Source: Cephalotus follicularis | Taxonomy: Eukaryota > Streptophyta > Magnoliopsida > Oxalidales > Cephalotaceae | Assembly (NCBI GenBank): GCA_001972305.1 | Contig: BDDD01005187.1 | Location: 4,379-68,378, forward strand | Length of the DNA: 64,000 bases | Reading direction: 5' to 3' | In this document: piece after piece, positions 34,826 to 46,802 of the stretch | How positions within the stretch are numbered: position 1 is the first letter of the stretch | Layout: every line of letters starts with the position of its first letter | The notes under the pieces: model-generated | Database searches by the model: none | Told to the model about the DNA's origin: nothing | Seen by the model: only the letters and a program-made list of their open reading frames with translations | Position numbers and translations under genes: made by a program

Positions 34826-37800
34826 TGTAATGACCCGCATTAATTTTGGGTAAATTGATGTTTGGGCTTGGGGGAAATTGTTTTTTCTCCTTGGTTTTGG
34901 TTGGCTTAGGCTTCTCTTCTTGGCTGGTGTTAGTTTGGCTTGGGCTTGGTGGAGGCCCAATGGTTTGTATGTGGTTAAGAGATATTTGTTTAGTGTTGGG
35001 AAGTGTGCAAAGCTTGCTTAGGAAGCTTGGCGGTTGACTTTCGACAGATATCTTATCCATCATCTCACGCCTGAAGAAGCAATTGGGAGAGTGAGCTTTC
35101 TTCTTCCTTCTTTCTTCTTCGTCTTTCTTCTGAAGCTTTGATCGTTGGTTGAGGTTGGGAATTTCTTTCACCCCTCTACGCGTCTAGCAGGTGAGTGTCC
35201 TCCTCATTGCGTTTTGGTGCGTCGTATGGTTGGTGCAGGCACGATCTTTAAGGCGAGAAGGAGCTTCGCCTTGGTCTTCATGGATGCATGTGGTTCATGC
35301 ATAGCTTCAGAGATGTTGTTCATGGTAGCTAAGCGTTGTTGTGTGTTGATCTTGCAGAGGAAGATCTAGGCACGAACTCCACACAACAAGGAAGCTAGCT
35401 GAGGAAGCTACTGATACTAGTGAGTAGGATGTTTTTCTTTCTATCAATTGATGACGGAGAGTTTATTGTTTATATGCCCTTCCATGATATTATCTTTGAC
35501 TAGGACTTCTTCTCCTGTCATCTTGTTGATAATACATGTGCATACTGTTGTTTTCGAGCTGAGGGCTAAATGCCTGGGTTGAACTTGTTATTTCCCCTTC
35601 TGTTTAAGTATTCATGCTTTATTTGATATCATGTGTTGTTGTCCTCGGGTACTGGTTACTGGTTACATGGTTACGTATGAAACCCATTGTGGTTGATGGA
35701 GATCTTTTCTGGTCAGGCCATAATGGAGTCCTCGGGCATGAGATTGTCGGCACGAGATGGTCTATGTGGTGATACACTTGCCTCTAAGCCGATGTTCTTC
35801 TCTGCCATCTCAACAAGGGTTGAGCTGAGCAGTGATTCACGGGCCCCTTGGACGATACTAACGCTATATGATTGTCGATGAGGTAGCTCCTCGATCGATG
35901 TTCATATGGTGTAGTGCTGAGCTCGTGATTGCCGACGGGGGTGGGCTTGCGTAGCCCCTCGATCGATGTTCATGAAGTGAGGTGCGCCAATGTGTGATTG
36001 CCAGGGAAGGAGTGTTGGCGTAGCCCTTCTACCGATGTTCATTCGGAGCTCTGGAAGTGGGTATCTATATGCGTATATGAGGGATGTGTACAATCTTGTA
36101 GCCCATGACTGCGTTGATGGATTTCAATGGAGTTGTTATTTATGCTTGTCGAGGTGGTTCCGGCTATGGAAGTGTGTGAGTTTGATGTGTGCATGTGCAT
36201 GTGTGGAATGTGCTTGTGATTGATACAAACCAATAGTCCCCTTGATAATTGTTGATCCTTAGAGTTGATCTTTTGTTGATCCTTGGATCCCTGGCATGAT
36301 CTGACATATAAACTATTGTTTATCTTCTTTCCATGAGGTCGGTCATTGAGTTGGTAGCTCTGACGTCTCCTCGGGTTTTCCTTTTTATCGATATCCTTGT
36401 ATATTTTCACCCCTGCCTTGTTTTGTTGAGCAGGGGATATGGGTTGTCTTTTGGGCCAGTTGGGGTAGGGCACATTTTACCTTGGCTCTTGGCACCCCGG
36501 TGGAAGTGGGTTTGCCCAAGATATTCCTTGATATTACTCACTAGTCATTTGGACTAATCCCCTCTCAGTTTTGTCTGCAGGGGGAGCGAGGCAGTAGGGT
36601 TCTTTAGATCCAATAAGGACAGCGTGTCGAAAGAGGTAGACGCCGGACGCAGCACCTTAGGATGGCTCCTTGGCCACGGGCACCTTCATGCATTTGGGGA
36701 CATTCATGGGGTTTTGTTGTATAGATTTTGATAATGTCTATGCCTTGTAACCATTTTGTTGTAAACATGTGTATTTACTCTTGGATGTTGTGTGTCCTCG
36801 GCACCTGGCCTGGGGACTGTGTGTATAAATCGGTTGTTTTATATAATTTGTTGTTATGAGCCGTTTTCCCAGCCCTGGCGCTGTTTATGCTAAGTGTTTG
36901 GACGTGCAGGGACGATGTATGAGTTCAGGGGTTGTTTGACCCTGGCCAGTGGAGCAGGTCTCCCCAGCCCTGGCCTCGGTGAAACTTCAGTGTTTCTCCC
37001 CGGGCCCTTTTGTGCGTGGCACCTCTGCTGAGATGCCGGGGGAGGGGTGGCAATGTTCATGGTTAGTCAAACTTTAGGTTGAATTCGTAGCTCGGGTTGG
37101 TTGACCCTAAGCTGAGGTCTGGTGGCGTCCCCGGGTGTTGTCCCCGGGCATGCCCGTAGGCGTTAAGTGCGAGTAAGCAGTTTTCTTTAGTTTTGCCCGT
37201 CCTCCCGACCTCGGACTAGCTCGGTCCCTGGAGATGTTTTTGTGGGTGAGCTCTGGTGGATCCCATGGGTACCTAGCCGGGGTGAGATTCCATCTCCTTA
37301 GTGTAAGTTGAGCATTCGGGAGACCTCGGGTAGTGGTCCCATGCTTGGCGTTTGTCCCCGGGCCCTTATGTTGATCCCAGGCTTAGCTTATGTTAAACAT
37401 TGTCGTTTTCTTGTGCCCGGGCATATCCTTGTTTGTATGGGTCATGCCCGGGGAGGACATGTCCGAAGTTAGTCGTCCAATGAGGACATGCCCGAGGATG
37501 GCTCGTCCGGGGAAGGCATGTCTTAGGATGGAGGCGCAGGCCTGGTTTGTGGTACGTCATATTGTGTTGGGTGGTGTTGACATCCCCTGCCCGGGACCCC
37601 AGGCAAGACTTAGTGTTACGTTCTCTGCCCTGGCTCCCTCCCCTAACATGTTCCTTTAGTGGAACGGTGCGTTTAGGCAGTGGTTGATGTGTGTGTCCCC
37701 TTTAGTTAAACAGTGAGTTTTGGGAATGGTTTTATGTAAGGGCTATTTACAGTTTTACCATTCCTTCTTTGTTCCTTCCTTTCGGGCGTTTTTTGATTTT

Positions 37801-37982
37801 ATGCCTTAGGTGTGTTTTGCTTGGGGAGCGCGGCTCTCCTCGGCATTGTGTTTTTACCGCCTGTCCTGGCCTCAGCGTTAGCCTTTGTTGTTTCTTGGGG
37901 TTTTGGTTAGGGATCCAGGTGGGGATCCTTCCACCTGGCACGGCCGTCCTCGGGCGGGGGTGCTCGAGAACGGGGCGTGTCA
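34826..37982 (+). mobile_element. element E 3' LTR
   Basis: 3,157 bp from TGTAATGACCCGCATTAAT to ACGGGGCGTGTCA. It is uninterrupted and so shows the empty H2 site. It contains the repeat block at about 35740-36045 and the conserved motif at 36536-36580. Small ORFs also occur at the same places in the 5' LTR; these are shared sequence, not genes. Confidence 0.92.
36536..36580 (+). promoter_or_regulatory. conserved LTR motif plus acceptor-like tract (E 3' LTR)
   Basis: ACTCACTAGTCATTTGGACT, then AATCCCCTCTCAG, and a T-rich stretch ending GTCTGCAG before GGGGAGCG. Confidence 0.5.
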
Positions 37983-38896
37983 TATGATGAGTCTCAGTTG
38001 CCTACGTGTCGATCTCAAGTTTTTGAGGCTGGTTATGGTGACACCGGAGCCCGGGTGATATGGCCGGAGCTCCGGTGAGGCGAAAAAGTGCCGATTCTCG
38101 TCGAGTCTCGGTTGTTGATGCATAGAACCGAATGTTTAGTGATATTTTTGTGAAGTGGCCCGAGTTGTTGAAAGATCAGTGAGAGAACTCAGTGCGTCGA
38201 ACTCACTCTCGGCCGTGACCATGCGTTCTACTCTGAGTCGCGGCGGTTTTTTGGCCGTAATGTGTAGATCGGCCAGTTCGGAGGCTATTGGTGGCGTGGC
38301 CGGAGCTCCAATGTGTAGACTGAAATTTGGCCGGAACTCCGGTGGCGCACATTATTTATTGTGTGTGTGTGTAGGATGTAACGGGAGTGTGATATTAATG
38401 CAGAGTGAAGGATATGATCAATAATAGTGGAACTTCAAGTCCATGACGTGGAATTCGATAGTCGAACTAGATTTCAGCATCCAGTGAAACGCGGATCCTA
38501 TAGCTGATCTAGAGCATCGATGGACTAGTTTGCGGGTGTTATTGAGATTGATACTGTGAGTGGGACATTCCCCTCCGATTCTTATTTTCTTGAGATTCCT
38601 GTTTTTATATATGTGCCCTTTAGTATAGAGTTATTAATTATTTAAGCGGGATTTGAATCCCCACATGTCTTATGTGGAGCACGTTCGTTGATTATATGAG
38701 TCTGATTCTGGGTGACTAGATCACTTTCCTATATTACATATCGTTGTGTTTGTGATACTGTATTTGTACTCTAATGCTGGTGCCAGTGATTTGTCATATG
38801 AGATATTAGTCCAGGGTAAGGTGTACATTTGACGCTCAACTCTCCTTAGCAGGCCCATTGGTCTATGATGGGGTGTTATGTGGGAACTACCCCGCG
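37983..38896 (+). mobile_element. element B 3' LTR, continued
   Basis: Resumes with TATGA TGAGTCTCAG after E and matches 19270-20140 of the 5' LTR (GATCTCAAGTTTTTGAGG, the (GT)n run near 38358, TCGATAGTCGAACTAGATTT). It is cut at CCGCG (38892-38896) by H1. The rest, including the minisatellites, should lie right of the window. Confidence 0.85.
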
Positions 38897-39938
38897 TGTA
38901 ACGCCCGAAATTTTCATTAGATGTGCTGTTGTAATTGTTGATGTAATATATCATAAATTAATGAGAAATTATGGAATGTCCAATTTGATAATGTTGCTGA
39001 TTTGAGTAAGAAGTGTTAAAGGTGTTATGAGAATTAAAAAGGGCTGAAAACAGCTTCAAGCGTCGACGTCAAGGAATAGAAAAGCACACATACAACTCAT
39101 GCACACAAGCATCGACGCCAAGTGATAGCGTCGACGTCAATGAGTAAAACGATATAAGCGCTAACGCTTAGTAGGAAATGTCGACGCTTAAAGATGAACA
39201 TCATACACGTTTAAAACGTTGTCAGGAAAATGTGATGGGGGCATGTTTGGCCACTGTTCGGCGCATTATGGTGCCCGAGATGGTGTGTTAGACACATGCC
39301 GGTGATTCCTGGACCTGCAGTGACTATAATGAAAGGAAGAGAGTGACACATGGGTGTCATGAGGCAGGTGGGAGAGAGAGAGAAAGAGAGGAAGGCACTT
39401 GGTGCTTGCATGTGCAGGAAAGGAGAGAGAGAAGAGGAAACCATGCATAAAATGCATACTCTCATCTCTTTCTTCAAACAGCACCAAGAGGGAAAGAAAA
39501 AGAAAGAACCAGAAAGAAAGGGAGAGAGAAATAGTGAAAAACCAAAGGAAAAAAAAGAGAGAAATGAGAGGACATTCCTCCATTGTTTAACCAGGGCAAA
39601 GCTTGGAAGCGTATAGCTGCTGGACCAGTTTTTGGAGGTATTGCGATCTCAAAAACGCCACTGATCAGGAACTTAAAGAGGTGGATTTTGATTCCTAACT
39701 TGGAATCTAAGGTAGGAAATTTATACATGCAATTTGAGTTCAAAAATAGTGAATGTTCATTAATGAAATGCATGGGTTTATGGACTGTGGATTTCTGGAT
39801 TGATATCATGGTTGCTGTTATTTGTAAATCTGCCATGCATGTTTTATTCTAAGCTGAACATGGACTGGATTGTATGTATTTTTCATGTTCATTTCCTGGT
39901 GTTGAGATCTGTTGAAGAAGACGATGTTCCTGATATTC
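38897..39938 (+). mobile_element. LTR H1, first part
   Basis: Starts TGTAACGCCCGAAATTTTC, the same family as H2 but on the opposite strand. It has GTCGAC-type motifs at 39059-39190, a TATA-like CATAAAATGC near 39443, then a purine-rich leader (39480-39570). It is interrupted at TATTC (39934-39938) by solo LTR I and resumes at 42328. Confidence 0.82.
39059..39190. repeat. GTCGAC-type motif cluster in H1 (upstream)
   Basis: GCGTCGACGTCAAG, GCATCGACGCCAAG, GCGTCGACGTCA, GCGCTAACGCTTA and TGTCGACGCTTA within 130 bp. Confidence 0.85.
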
Positions 39939-42327
39939 TATAACGCCCCCAATCCGAGTTCACTTTATGCTCAAAGCGAGCTACGAGGATCCGGTGCACT
40001 ACGTGGGGTGTGAAATCGTTAACTATTTTAACAATCTTACTTATTGCTAACCATTAACCATCAAATCGCTTAATCATTTGACCATCTATGTTATATCATA
40101 TGACCTTTAATCGTTCTAACAATCTCAATGTTAAGACATAGTTAATAACTTCGTAACTTCGAATTATGCTTACGACTTTGAAAAAAAAGTAACTTCTAAA
40201 ATCATCATACTCTCAATTAAAACTACTATATATCAAAAATCTTGCTCATTGCTAGCATTTATAATTAACTTCTCATAAATCTCGAATATATCTTACAACA
40301 TTCAACACTAACTTCTAAAAATCATAATCTTATTTAAGAACATCATAAACCATAACATTCATTTATGTACATCCACATCTATACATCATTTGTCATAATT
40401 CATTACACAGCGGAAATATAGACTAATTACATCGTAAAAACAGTCATTGCATAACATAATTCCTTTCCGAACTTCCACTAAAGCTTGAAATTCCACGTTC
40501 AACCATTTCCTGGAAAATTTTATTTGAAAACAAAACATTGAAAGGAATGAGCTCAAATAGCCCAGTAAGAATCATAGTTGTAAAATCGTTATCGAAAATC
40601 CATTTTTGATAACTTTTATCAAAACATTTCCAGATCATACATTTTCTGGCATATAGTATAGCCATACTTGAAAACGAAACATCATTGAAAATCATTTTCT
40701 GGTATCATTTTAGAAAAACTAGCACATTTCACATTCATTTCCTTTTCTGATCATATCTCATGAATCAGAACGTTTCATAAATAACTGAGGGGTTATGTAA
40801 ACATAAAGAACCCAACTGAACCATTCTTCACCGAGGCCTTGCGCACTCATCGATTACTATCCTTACATCACATGCATGTCCGCGAGCACTCTCCGCTCCA
40901 TTATCCCTCTTTGGATTGCACTCCAAGAGTTTTTCATCTCAGTTCATTACATTTTTGCATTTCATAAAACATTTCTCAATACTTTGAGTGATCAGCTCAA
41001 ACCATTCATAAAACAACATCGTAGAACATTTTTAAAAATTATTTTTCATATATAAAAAATCATTTTCCGAGAAAATATAGAACATAAAAGTTAAAGTAGA
41101 CATTTCAAAGATTCCAGAATGGTAAAGTTCATAATTTTTGGTTGAGAAACGAATCTACAATAAATTTTTAAAGTTGCAGGTTCCATGTAAAAGTAGGACA
41201 TGAGCAGTGATTTTAAACATAGTTTTTCGTCAACAATTTGATAGAATTTTGAAACATACAAAACATAACAGTTTTAGAGGACATCTTAAAATTTCAAAAA
41301 CATTCAACCATTTGAATTTTCATCAAGAAACGAAAAAGTTATGATTAAAACAAGCTGCTGAAACTATCAGAAGAAAACAGGACTTTTGATACTTTAGAAA
41401 ATGAGTAGGAATCCTTACCTTGCTTTAATCTCCTTCTCTCCTTATCTTAGCTGAATTATCCTAGCCAAAACTCTGCATAAACCAACTGATTTTAGGTCCT
41501 ATCTACACATATATATAGAAAGAAGGAAAAACTTGGGGAGCAATCATGCATAATGAGTCACCATACCACCTTGACCAAAATGATGTCACCCATGTGAGTC
41601 ATCCCCTTAGTTTCCCATGTGATTTAATTCTCACCCTCCAAATGAAGACACTTGTCCCTTTTCATCAAAATATCTTAAGTCCTTACTCCCTTGCTTGACA
41701 TGTGTCCCTTAATTAGTATAATAATCCGCAAAGACATAAAAAGCTAACTTCTGCAACTAATCTGTAGACCAAAGCGCAGACGCTTTTGGGTGAAGGGTCG
41801 CCGCTTATGGGTTTTGTCATAGGTTCCTCGACTGATACTGGTTAAAGCGCTGACACTTGAAATTGAAGCGTCGCCGCTTTGTGGTTTTCGTCCAAAAATC
41901 AATTTCCATTAGTTCTTGAAGCGTCGTAGTTGAGCTGAAAGCGTTGACGCTTGGCTTCAGAGCGCTGTCGCTTTCAAATAAGCGTCGTTGGTTTAGAGTT
42001 GTTGCCAAAGATGAAAAATGCACTGGTTTAAAGCACCGTTATTTGTTACCCAAGCATCACCGGTTTGCTACCAAAGCGTCGCTGCTCATGTGGAACCATC
42101 GGCGCTTAAGCCTTATTGTCTTGTCCATTCAGTCAACGCTTAATGTTAACCGTTGGTGCTTTATACCATTCTGTCGACGCTTTATTCATTGCAGTCAACG
42201 CTTTCAACACCGCATGACTCAAAACATGATGTAAAACAAGATACAATTCATACTCCACAACATATAACACTTAGAGAAAGAATATTTCCATAAACAATAA
42301 CCTTAACAAAAATTTTTGGTCATTACA
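39939..42327 (-). mobile_element. solo LTR I
   Basis: Plus-strand ends are TATAACGCCCCCAATCC (TG changed to TA) and TTTTTGGTCATTACA. Flanks are TATTC (39934-39938) and TCTTC (42328-42332), a 5-bp duplication with one change. It is 2,389 bp with no coding. Minus orientation is inferred from a TATA-like TATATATA near 41509-41519 and from the pyrimidine-rich region in front of it. Palindromic motifs of GCGTCGxCGCTT type lie at 41770-42205, upstream of that TATA. Confidence 0.75.
41770..42205. repeat. GCGTCGxCGCTT motif array in LTR I
   Basis: More than ten divergent copies, including GCGTCGCCGCTT (41868), GCGTTGACGCTT (41941), GCGCTGTCGCTT (41962), TGTCGACGCTTT (42172) and AGTCAACGCTT (twice). 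Spacing is 20-40 bp with unrelated spacers. Confidence 0.85.
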
Positions 42328-42337
42328 TCTTCTTTAA

Positions 42338-42600
42338 CCATCGACGGTCAATGGAAATGCATCTACGCGTTGGGCTTTGAGTGAGGGAACGAATGATTGT
42401 AAGTGTTGATGTGTGGGTTCCTACCTCAAAGCATCGACATTAAGGATTAAGGCGTTGACGCTTAAGGATCCATGCCTTGAGTGTCGACGCCAAAGACAAG
42501 TACTGAAGCATAAGGCTTTTAGACTAAGCGCTGATGCTAAGGGAAAAGCGTCGACACTTAAAGGACATAGGCGTCGATGCCAAGTGTTAAACGTCAATGC
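42338..42600. repeat. GTCGAC-type motif cluster in H1 (downstream)
   Basis: Examples are GCATCGACATTAAGG, GCGTTGACGCTTAAGG, TGTCGACGCCAAAG, GCGTCGACACTTAAAG and GCGTCGATGCCAAG. Confidence 0.85.
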
Positions 42601-42954
42601 TTAAACCACTATTTTGAATGATTTCACTTAGATGGGATATGTTGACCTCGAAATGAGTCTAGATGCATTTGAGCATATGTTTGCATTGCATAATTGTTAT
42701 GGATTGAACTGAGAATTGGATTGTATATGATTTCTAAAATGTTTTACTATTTTGGAAGTGCATTCATGATTTAAAAATGAAATCATTATTTTACACGAAA
42801 GGTATGTTTTCAAAGGATTGAAAAATGGTTTCCAAAGGATTGAAAATTGTTTTAAGGATTGTTATATGTTTGAAAATGTATTGTTTCAAGTAATTTATAA
42901 CTTATAAACTACTTGGAAAATGGATTGACTTTTTATTGATTGATGGTTGTGGTT

Positions 42955-43155
42955 GGAGTGATGTTGCACCGGCCCCGTGACGAATTTGTCATTGAGGGTT
43001 GGGAGCGGGATTGTGCACCTAGGGGCCAGGAGAAGGCTAGGGACACCCACAGTGATTGGATTGATGTTGCGCTAGCCACGTGGCAGAGTTGTCATTGAGG
43101 GCTAGGGGCGTGATTATGCGCCTAGGAGTCAGGAGATGGCTAGGGACACCCACAC
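42955..43155. repeat. about 102-bp tandem repeat x 2 in H1
   Basis: GATGTTGC-C-GGCC/GCC…TTGTCATTGAGGG…CTAGGGACACCCAC occurs twice in direct succession. Confidence 0.85.
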
Positions 43156-43289
43156 ACCCTGGTTACTTAGCCTTCGCGCAAGTAACAGTGGATTGATCGG
43201 ATTGATTGGATTGGTCCTTTGTGACATGATTGATGGAATGTATGGTTGTAGCCACTTGGACCTATTGGCACATATACATATATATTTAT

Positions 43290-44369
43290 TGTCAGGACCC
43301 ATTCCCGCTAACTCTATGGGACACGTGCCCTATCGGGGATGGCTCTCCTCTTGCCAACAACCCTCTAAAACTAAAACTGCCCGAGGAGAAAACCTGGGCT
43401 GGGCTGGGTGCGCATCTAACAGAGCAGCCATGGTAGAGGACCTAACTCCTCTCCTGCACATGCCCAAGCTCAGCTTAAAACTAAAACTCTAAACGCGCCG
43501 TATCACTTAAGCCCAAAGAGAACACTGACGTGCTTCTCACGAGGTTACTTAACTTATCGCACAAAAGCATGCCCGAGGACACTCTCCTTCCCTGACAAAA
43601 ACATCCTTAGTGCAAACTCCACTACGCTGCGCATAACTAAAGCCTGGGGAGAAACCCACACATGCTTCACGTGATCAATTATACTCCCCTTGGGACACAT
43701 ACAAAGTCCCCCTGCCACCCCTGCTCAACATAACAACAAAACGTACAGCATAACTTAAACACTACACAACAAACTGATGCCCGTCCCAAGGCCTTCTTCT
43801 AACCAGGCTTCCCTAGAATCTACCTGAGGACTCCTTCTCGGGGTCATACACCAAAAAAAAACCTTATACGGGGACAGCCTACCTCCACGGGTAACACTCC
43901 AAAGGCTTAAGGCACCCACTTTAGCCTTAACTATTCTCCCCCTCTAAGTTCATCTCCATTAAATTAGCCTGGGGACTCTCTAGCTCCCCTGCTAGGACTG
44001 GGATAACAAAACTCTAAACATGAAAAGTTCATAAAAACCCATGATAAACATAACTATAGACTTAAAACATTCATAACATATCTCTAAAGCATCAGATCAT
44101 TACATATATCATCCCTGGCATACATACATGCCTCCCCTGGCAGGCAAAAGAATACTATATCTTTACATAAAGAAAACTCTCAGCTACTCTACTACAAAAG
44201 AAGGGTAACAGAACCCAAAGAATGCTCCATGCTATGCAATGCTAACGCCCGAGCTAACGTTCCCTAGCACCGAGGTCAAAAACTACCCCGTTAAGCTATC
44301 TACTGCTGGGCTGGAGGGTCTCCCCGGCAGGGCACGTGTCCCATAGAGTTAGCAGGAATGGGTTACGTA
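43290..44369 (-). mobile_element. J2: fold-back fragment of LTR J
   Basis: Starts TGTCAGGACCCATTCCCGC like J and follows J for about 1 kb, including CTGGGCTGGAGGGTCTCC (near 44309, matching J near 8795). It then switches to an inverted copy of its own beginning: about 40 bp at 44327-44366 are complementary to 43297-43338, with GGGACACGTGCCC in both. J itself continues differently at that point. TATT-type flanks are visible but ambiguous. It contains no gene. Confidence 0.75.
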
Positions 44370-44399
44370 TTGCATCACAAATGCATTCATAGTAGCCTG

Positions 44400-45941
44400 A
44401 ACTTTGGGTATGTGTTTTGGTAAAGATTGTGTTTATTGGTTATCCTTATGTCATTTTAAATAAATTAACTTTCATAATTTCTAATTTTACAATTTTAAAA
44501 CATATTAAAACAAACTATTCTTTTATTTAAAATTCTTTTATTCCTTTTTCTCTCTTTTATCCCTCTCCCACCTGTCTCTCTCTCCTATCTATATCTCTCT
44601 CGAAAATATCTCCCTCTCTTAACTCCCTCGCGCATTTTCTTCCTCTTTTCCTTATCTCTCCCGAAATCCCCTCCGTCTTTCTGTTTAAGAGTGGTTTTGG
44701 TTCATTGTATTATGCCATTAGTCTCTCTTTTGCCTGTCATTGTCGTGTGTGCCAACTGGGAATTACTTTGTGTTCTTCATACGTTTGTTTCATCAAAATC
44801 AGGTTGGTGTTTTATGATTCTATCTCTTAATTGCTTTGTCTTGGTTATGTACTCCTTTGACAAGCTTTGAAACCATATGTTCTTCTTTTTGTTTCCTGTG
44901 ATCAGTGGTTTTGAGTCTGGAAAATTGTTGTGTTAATACAACAGTCGTGTGTCGCCATTACAGTTTAGTTAACTCATTCCTTACTGTGATGGTTTTTGCT
45001 ACATTGTTATAAATTTGGTTTTATATTCATATAGGCTGTTAGAATTTGATTCCTGTCATGATATGTTCTTTCATGGTCTACGGAGCTGTCAGCATGTTTT
45101 AGGCATCATAGACATGTTGCATACTGGTTTTGATAGTTGTTAATGGAAATGGACAGTAAAATTTGACTATAAATATGTATGCATGTGATTAGAAGTCATC
45201 CTTCTTTTAAAGTTTAGCCACTGGTCACATGGTCATGTTAATTATGTGTTTCTCTGCTGTGTAAATATCACACAATGTCTTATGTAAATGTTTATAGGCC
45301 TTTGGTATCGAGTTATTTAGGTTTTGACAAGTTTCTTTATAGGATTGCAGAAGTTTCTATTGTTCTATCAACCAGAACAGTCGGCTATTCTTCTGGATAG
45401 TCGACTGTTAAGCCTTGAGTAGCCAGCTGTCTGTATGATTAGTCGACTACTTTGCCTTGCACAGTCAACTGGACCCCTATCACAATCGACTGGCTGCAGT
45501 CCAGTTTGTGTAGTCGACTGGCCCTGTTGGATATTCGACTACCAAACTTCCAACAGTTGGCTGGAACTCTGTAACAGTCAGCTAGTTTGTCCAGGAAATT
45601 TCTGTTTTCAATTTTCTGGGTCAGTTTACATTTGTAATTGATCGGGGTCTGTTTTAAACACAGTAGTGATAATGTTTTATGTCTACACTGATTTTCAGAC
45701 CCTCATATGAATGGTTTTGTGTCTTTTAGATTTTTGTGCTATGAAAGGCAGTTAGAATTTATCAATCTTTTCATAAGTTATATTCTGTGATCGCTTAAGG
45801 TACGGATTCTATCGCTCTTTGGCTATCTGATTTTATTGGAACTATCCCGTTTCACCTTTATGATTAATGTGCAAATATTCTGCTCTTTGACAAACTTTTT
45901 GATAAATTCAATTTTGTTTTTATGATATGTTCCTTCGGTTT
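44400..45941 (+). mobile_element. LTR fragment F1
   Basis: From about 44740 this matches F2 in reverse complement: ATCAGGTTGGT near 44799 (F2 near 49220), the GTCGACT-type cluster, and GATCGCTTAAGGTACGGAT at 45789 (F2 near 48430). It stops at CCTTCGGTTT, where the copia array begins. The left edge is unclear and the F start TGTAATACCCC is missing. Sequence at 44370-44400 may still be H1. Confidence 0.65.
45360..45600. repeat. AGTCGACT-type motif array in F1
   Basis: About ten copies, including TAGTCGACTGTT, TAGTCGACTACT, CAGTCAACTGGA, AATCGACTGGCT and TAGTCGACTGGC. The spacers are unrelated. Confidence 0.85.
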
Positions 45942-46078
45942 TAAACTTGTCACCTTTTTAAAACTTGTCCAATGATAATGTAAACAAGAAATCAAAAACA
46001 GATAAATCAAATATAGGCAATAAACTAAATTGCAATAAGATAAAGAGTAAGGGAAGAAGTGACAAACAAATTTTATAG

Positions 46079-46114
46079 TGGTTCGGCCCAATCGATGCCT
46101 ACGTCCACTCTCCC
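46079..46114 (-). promoter_or_regulatory. conserved Sirevirus LTR block
   Basis: The minus strand reads GAGTGGACGTAGGCATCG then ATTGGGCCGAACCA. Near-identical blocks occur at 57730-57765 and 63484-63519. A GTGGACGTAGGCA…CCGAACCACTATA block downstream of TATA recurs in plant Sirevirus LTRs, from general knowledge. Its function is unknown. Confidence 0.6.
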
Positions 46115-46456
46115 AAGCCGAAACTTGAGGTTCCACTTGGATGTAATCCCACCGACTACAAACAGTTACTCCGGATTTTTACAAGTTCAATCCAAACTTG
46201 GACTTTTGCGAGTTCAACCCCAACTCTTACTTTAAAGCTAAATACTAACTTTGAGGTTAAGGCACTAACGACTTTGGGTTACACAAATTGGAAATTGTGT
46301 TTGAGTTTTTCTTTTACCTCTAAAAGGTTGTATATAAAAATGAAACTCAGAAACTATATCAAAAGGTATAACAAAAACAAAGCTCTTTTAAGAATGATAG
46401 AACACTTGTATATTTGCTTGCTTTGGCTTGAGTTGATTTCTTCATGTGTTGAGTGT

Positions 46457-46466
46457 CTATTTATAG
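46457..46466 (-). promoter_or_regulatory. TATA box, copia LTR 1
   Basis: CTATAAATAG on the minus strand. It is identical at 58108-58117 and 63862-63871 in the other LTRs. Confidence 0.65.
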
Positions 46467-46802
46467 TGTTCAGAAGCATAGAGCCATTGCTAGAGTTCAG
46501 GGAACATCGAATAGCCATTGGAGCTATTCAGAGAAAGAATCACCATTTCAGCCCTTTCAAAATTTGCAGATTCTGTGTTTTAGCTGTCATTGGCGTTGAC
46601 GCGTACGCATGGCGTTGACGTCTATCCTCTTACGCGTTGACTCCTGTAGCTTTCTGCGTTATCACTCCAAGATTCAGTTATGTTTACGTTGATGTCCATA
46701 ATTGGCCTTGACATATAAAGGCAAGATGTTGACTCTATAATGTCTTTGCATTGCCGTCCAAACCTACTGTCCAAAATGTACACCATTTGAGTTGACTTCT
46801 TT

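Larger units (their letters stand above)
23264..37982 (+). mobile_element. element E: Tekay-type Ty3/gypsy chromovirus
   Basis: Complete but inactivated element. 5' LTR 23264-29881 (split by H2), iMet-like primer site 29889-29900, gag, protease, RT, RNase H, integrase and C-terminal chromodomain (30012-34798), polypurine tract 34811-34825, 3' LTR 34826-37982. The target duplication is TACGA (23259-23263) against TATGA (37983-37987), one base changed. Domain order and the chromodomain place it in the Tekay/Del lineage. It lies inside B's 3' LTR. Confidence 0.92.
42328..43289 (+). mobile_element. LTR H1, second part
   Basis: Resumes after LTR I. A second motif cluster lies at 42338-42600. GTTTGAGCATATG-type text near 42670 matches H2 near 27800 in reverse. 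A repeat of about 102 bp x 2 lies at 42955-43155. It is broken at 43289 by J2. Confidence 0.78.

Noticed and set aside
46274..46618. 114-residue ORF on plus, repeated at 57859 as 136 residues
   Set aside because: It is antisense to the transcribed part of the copia LTR, conserved only because the LTRs are copies, and partly overlaps the motif array.
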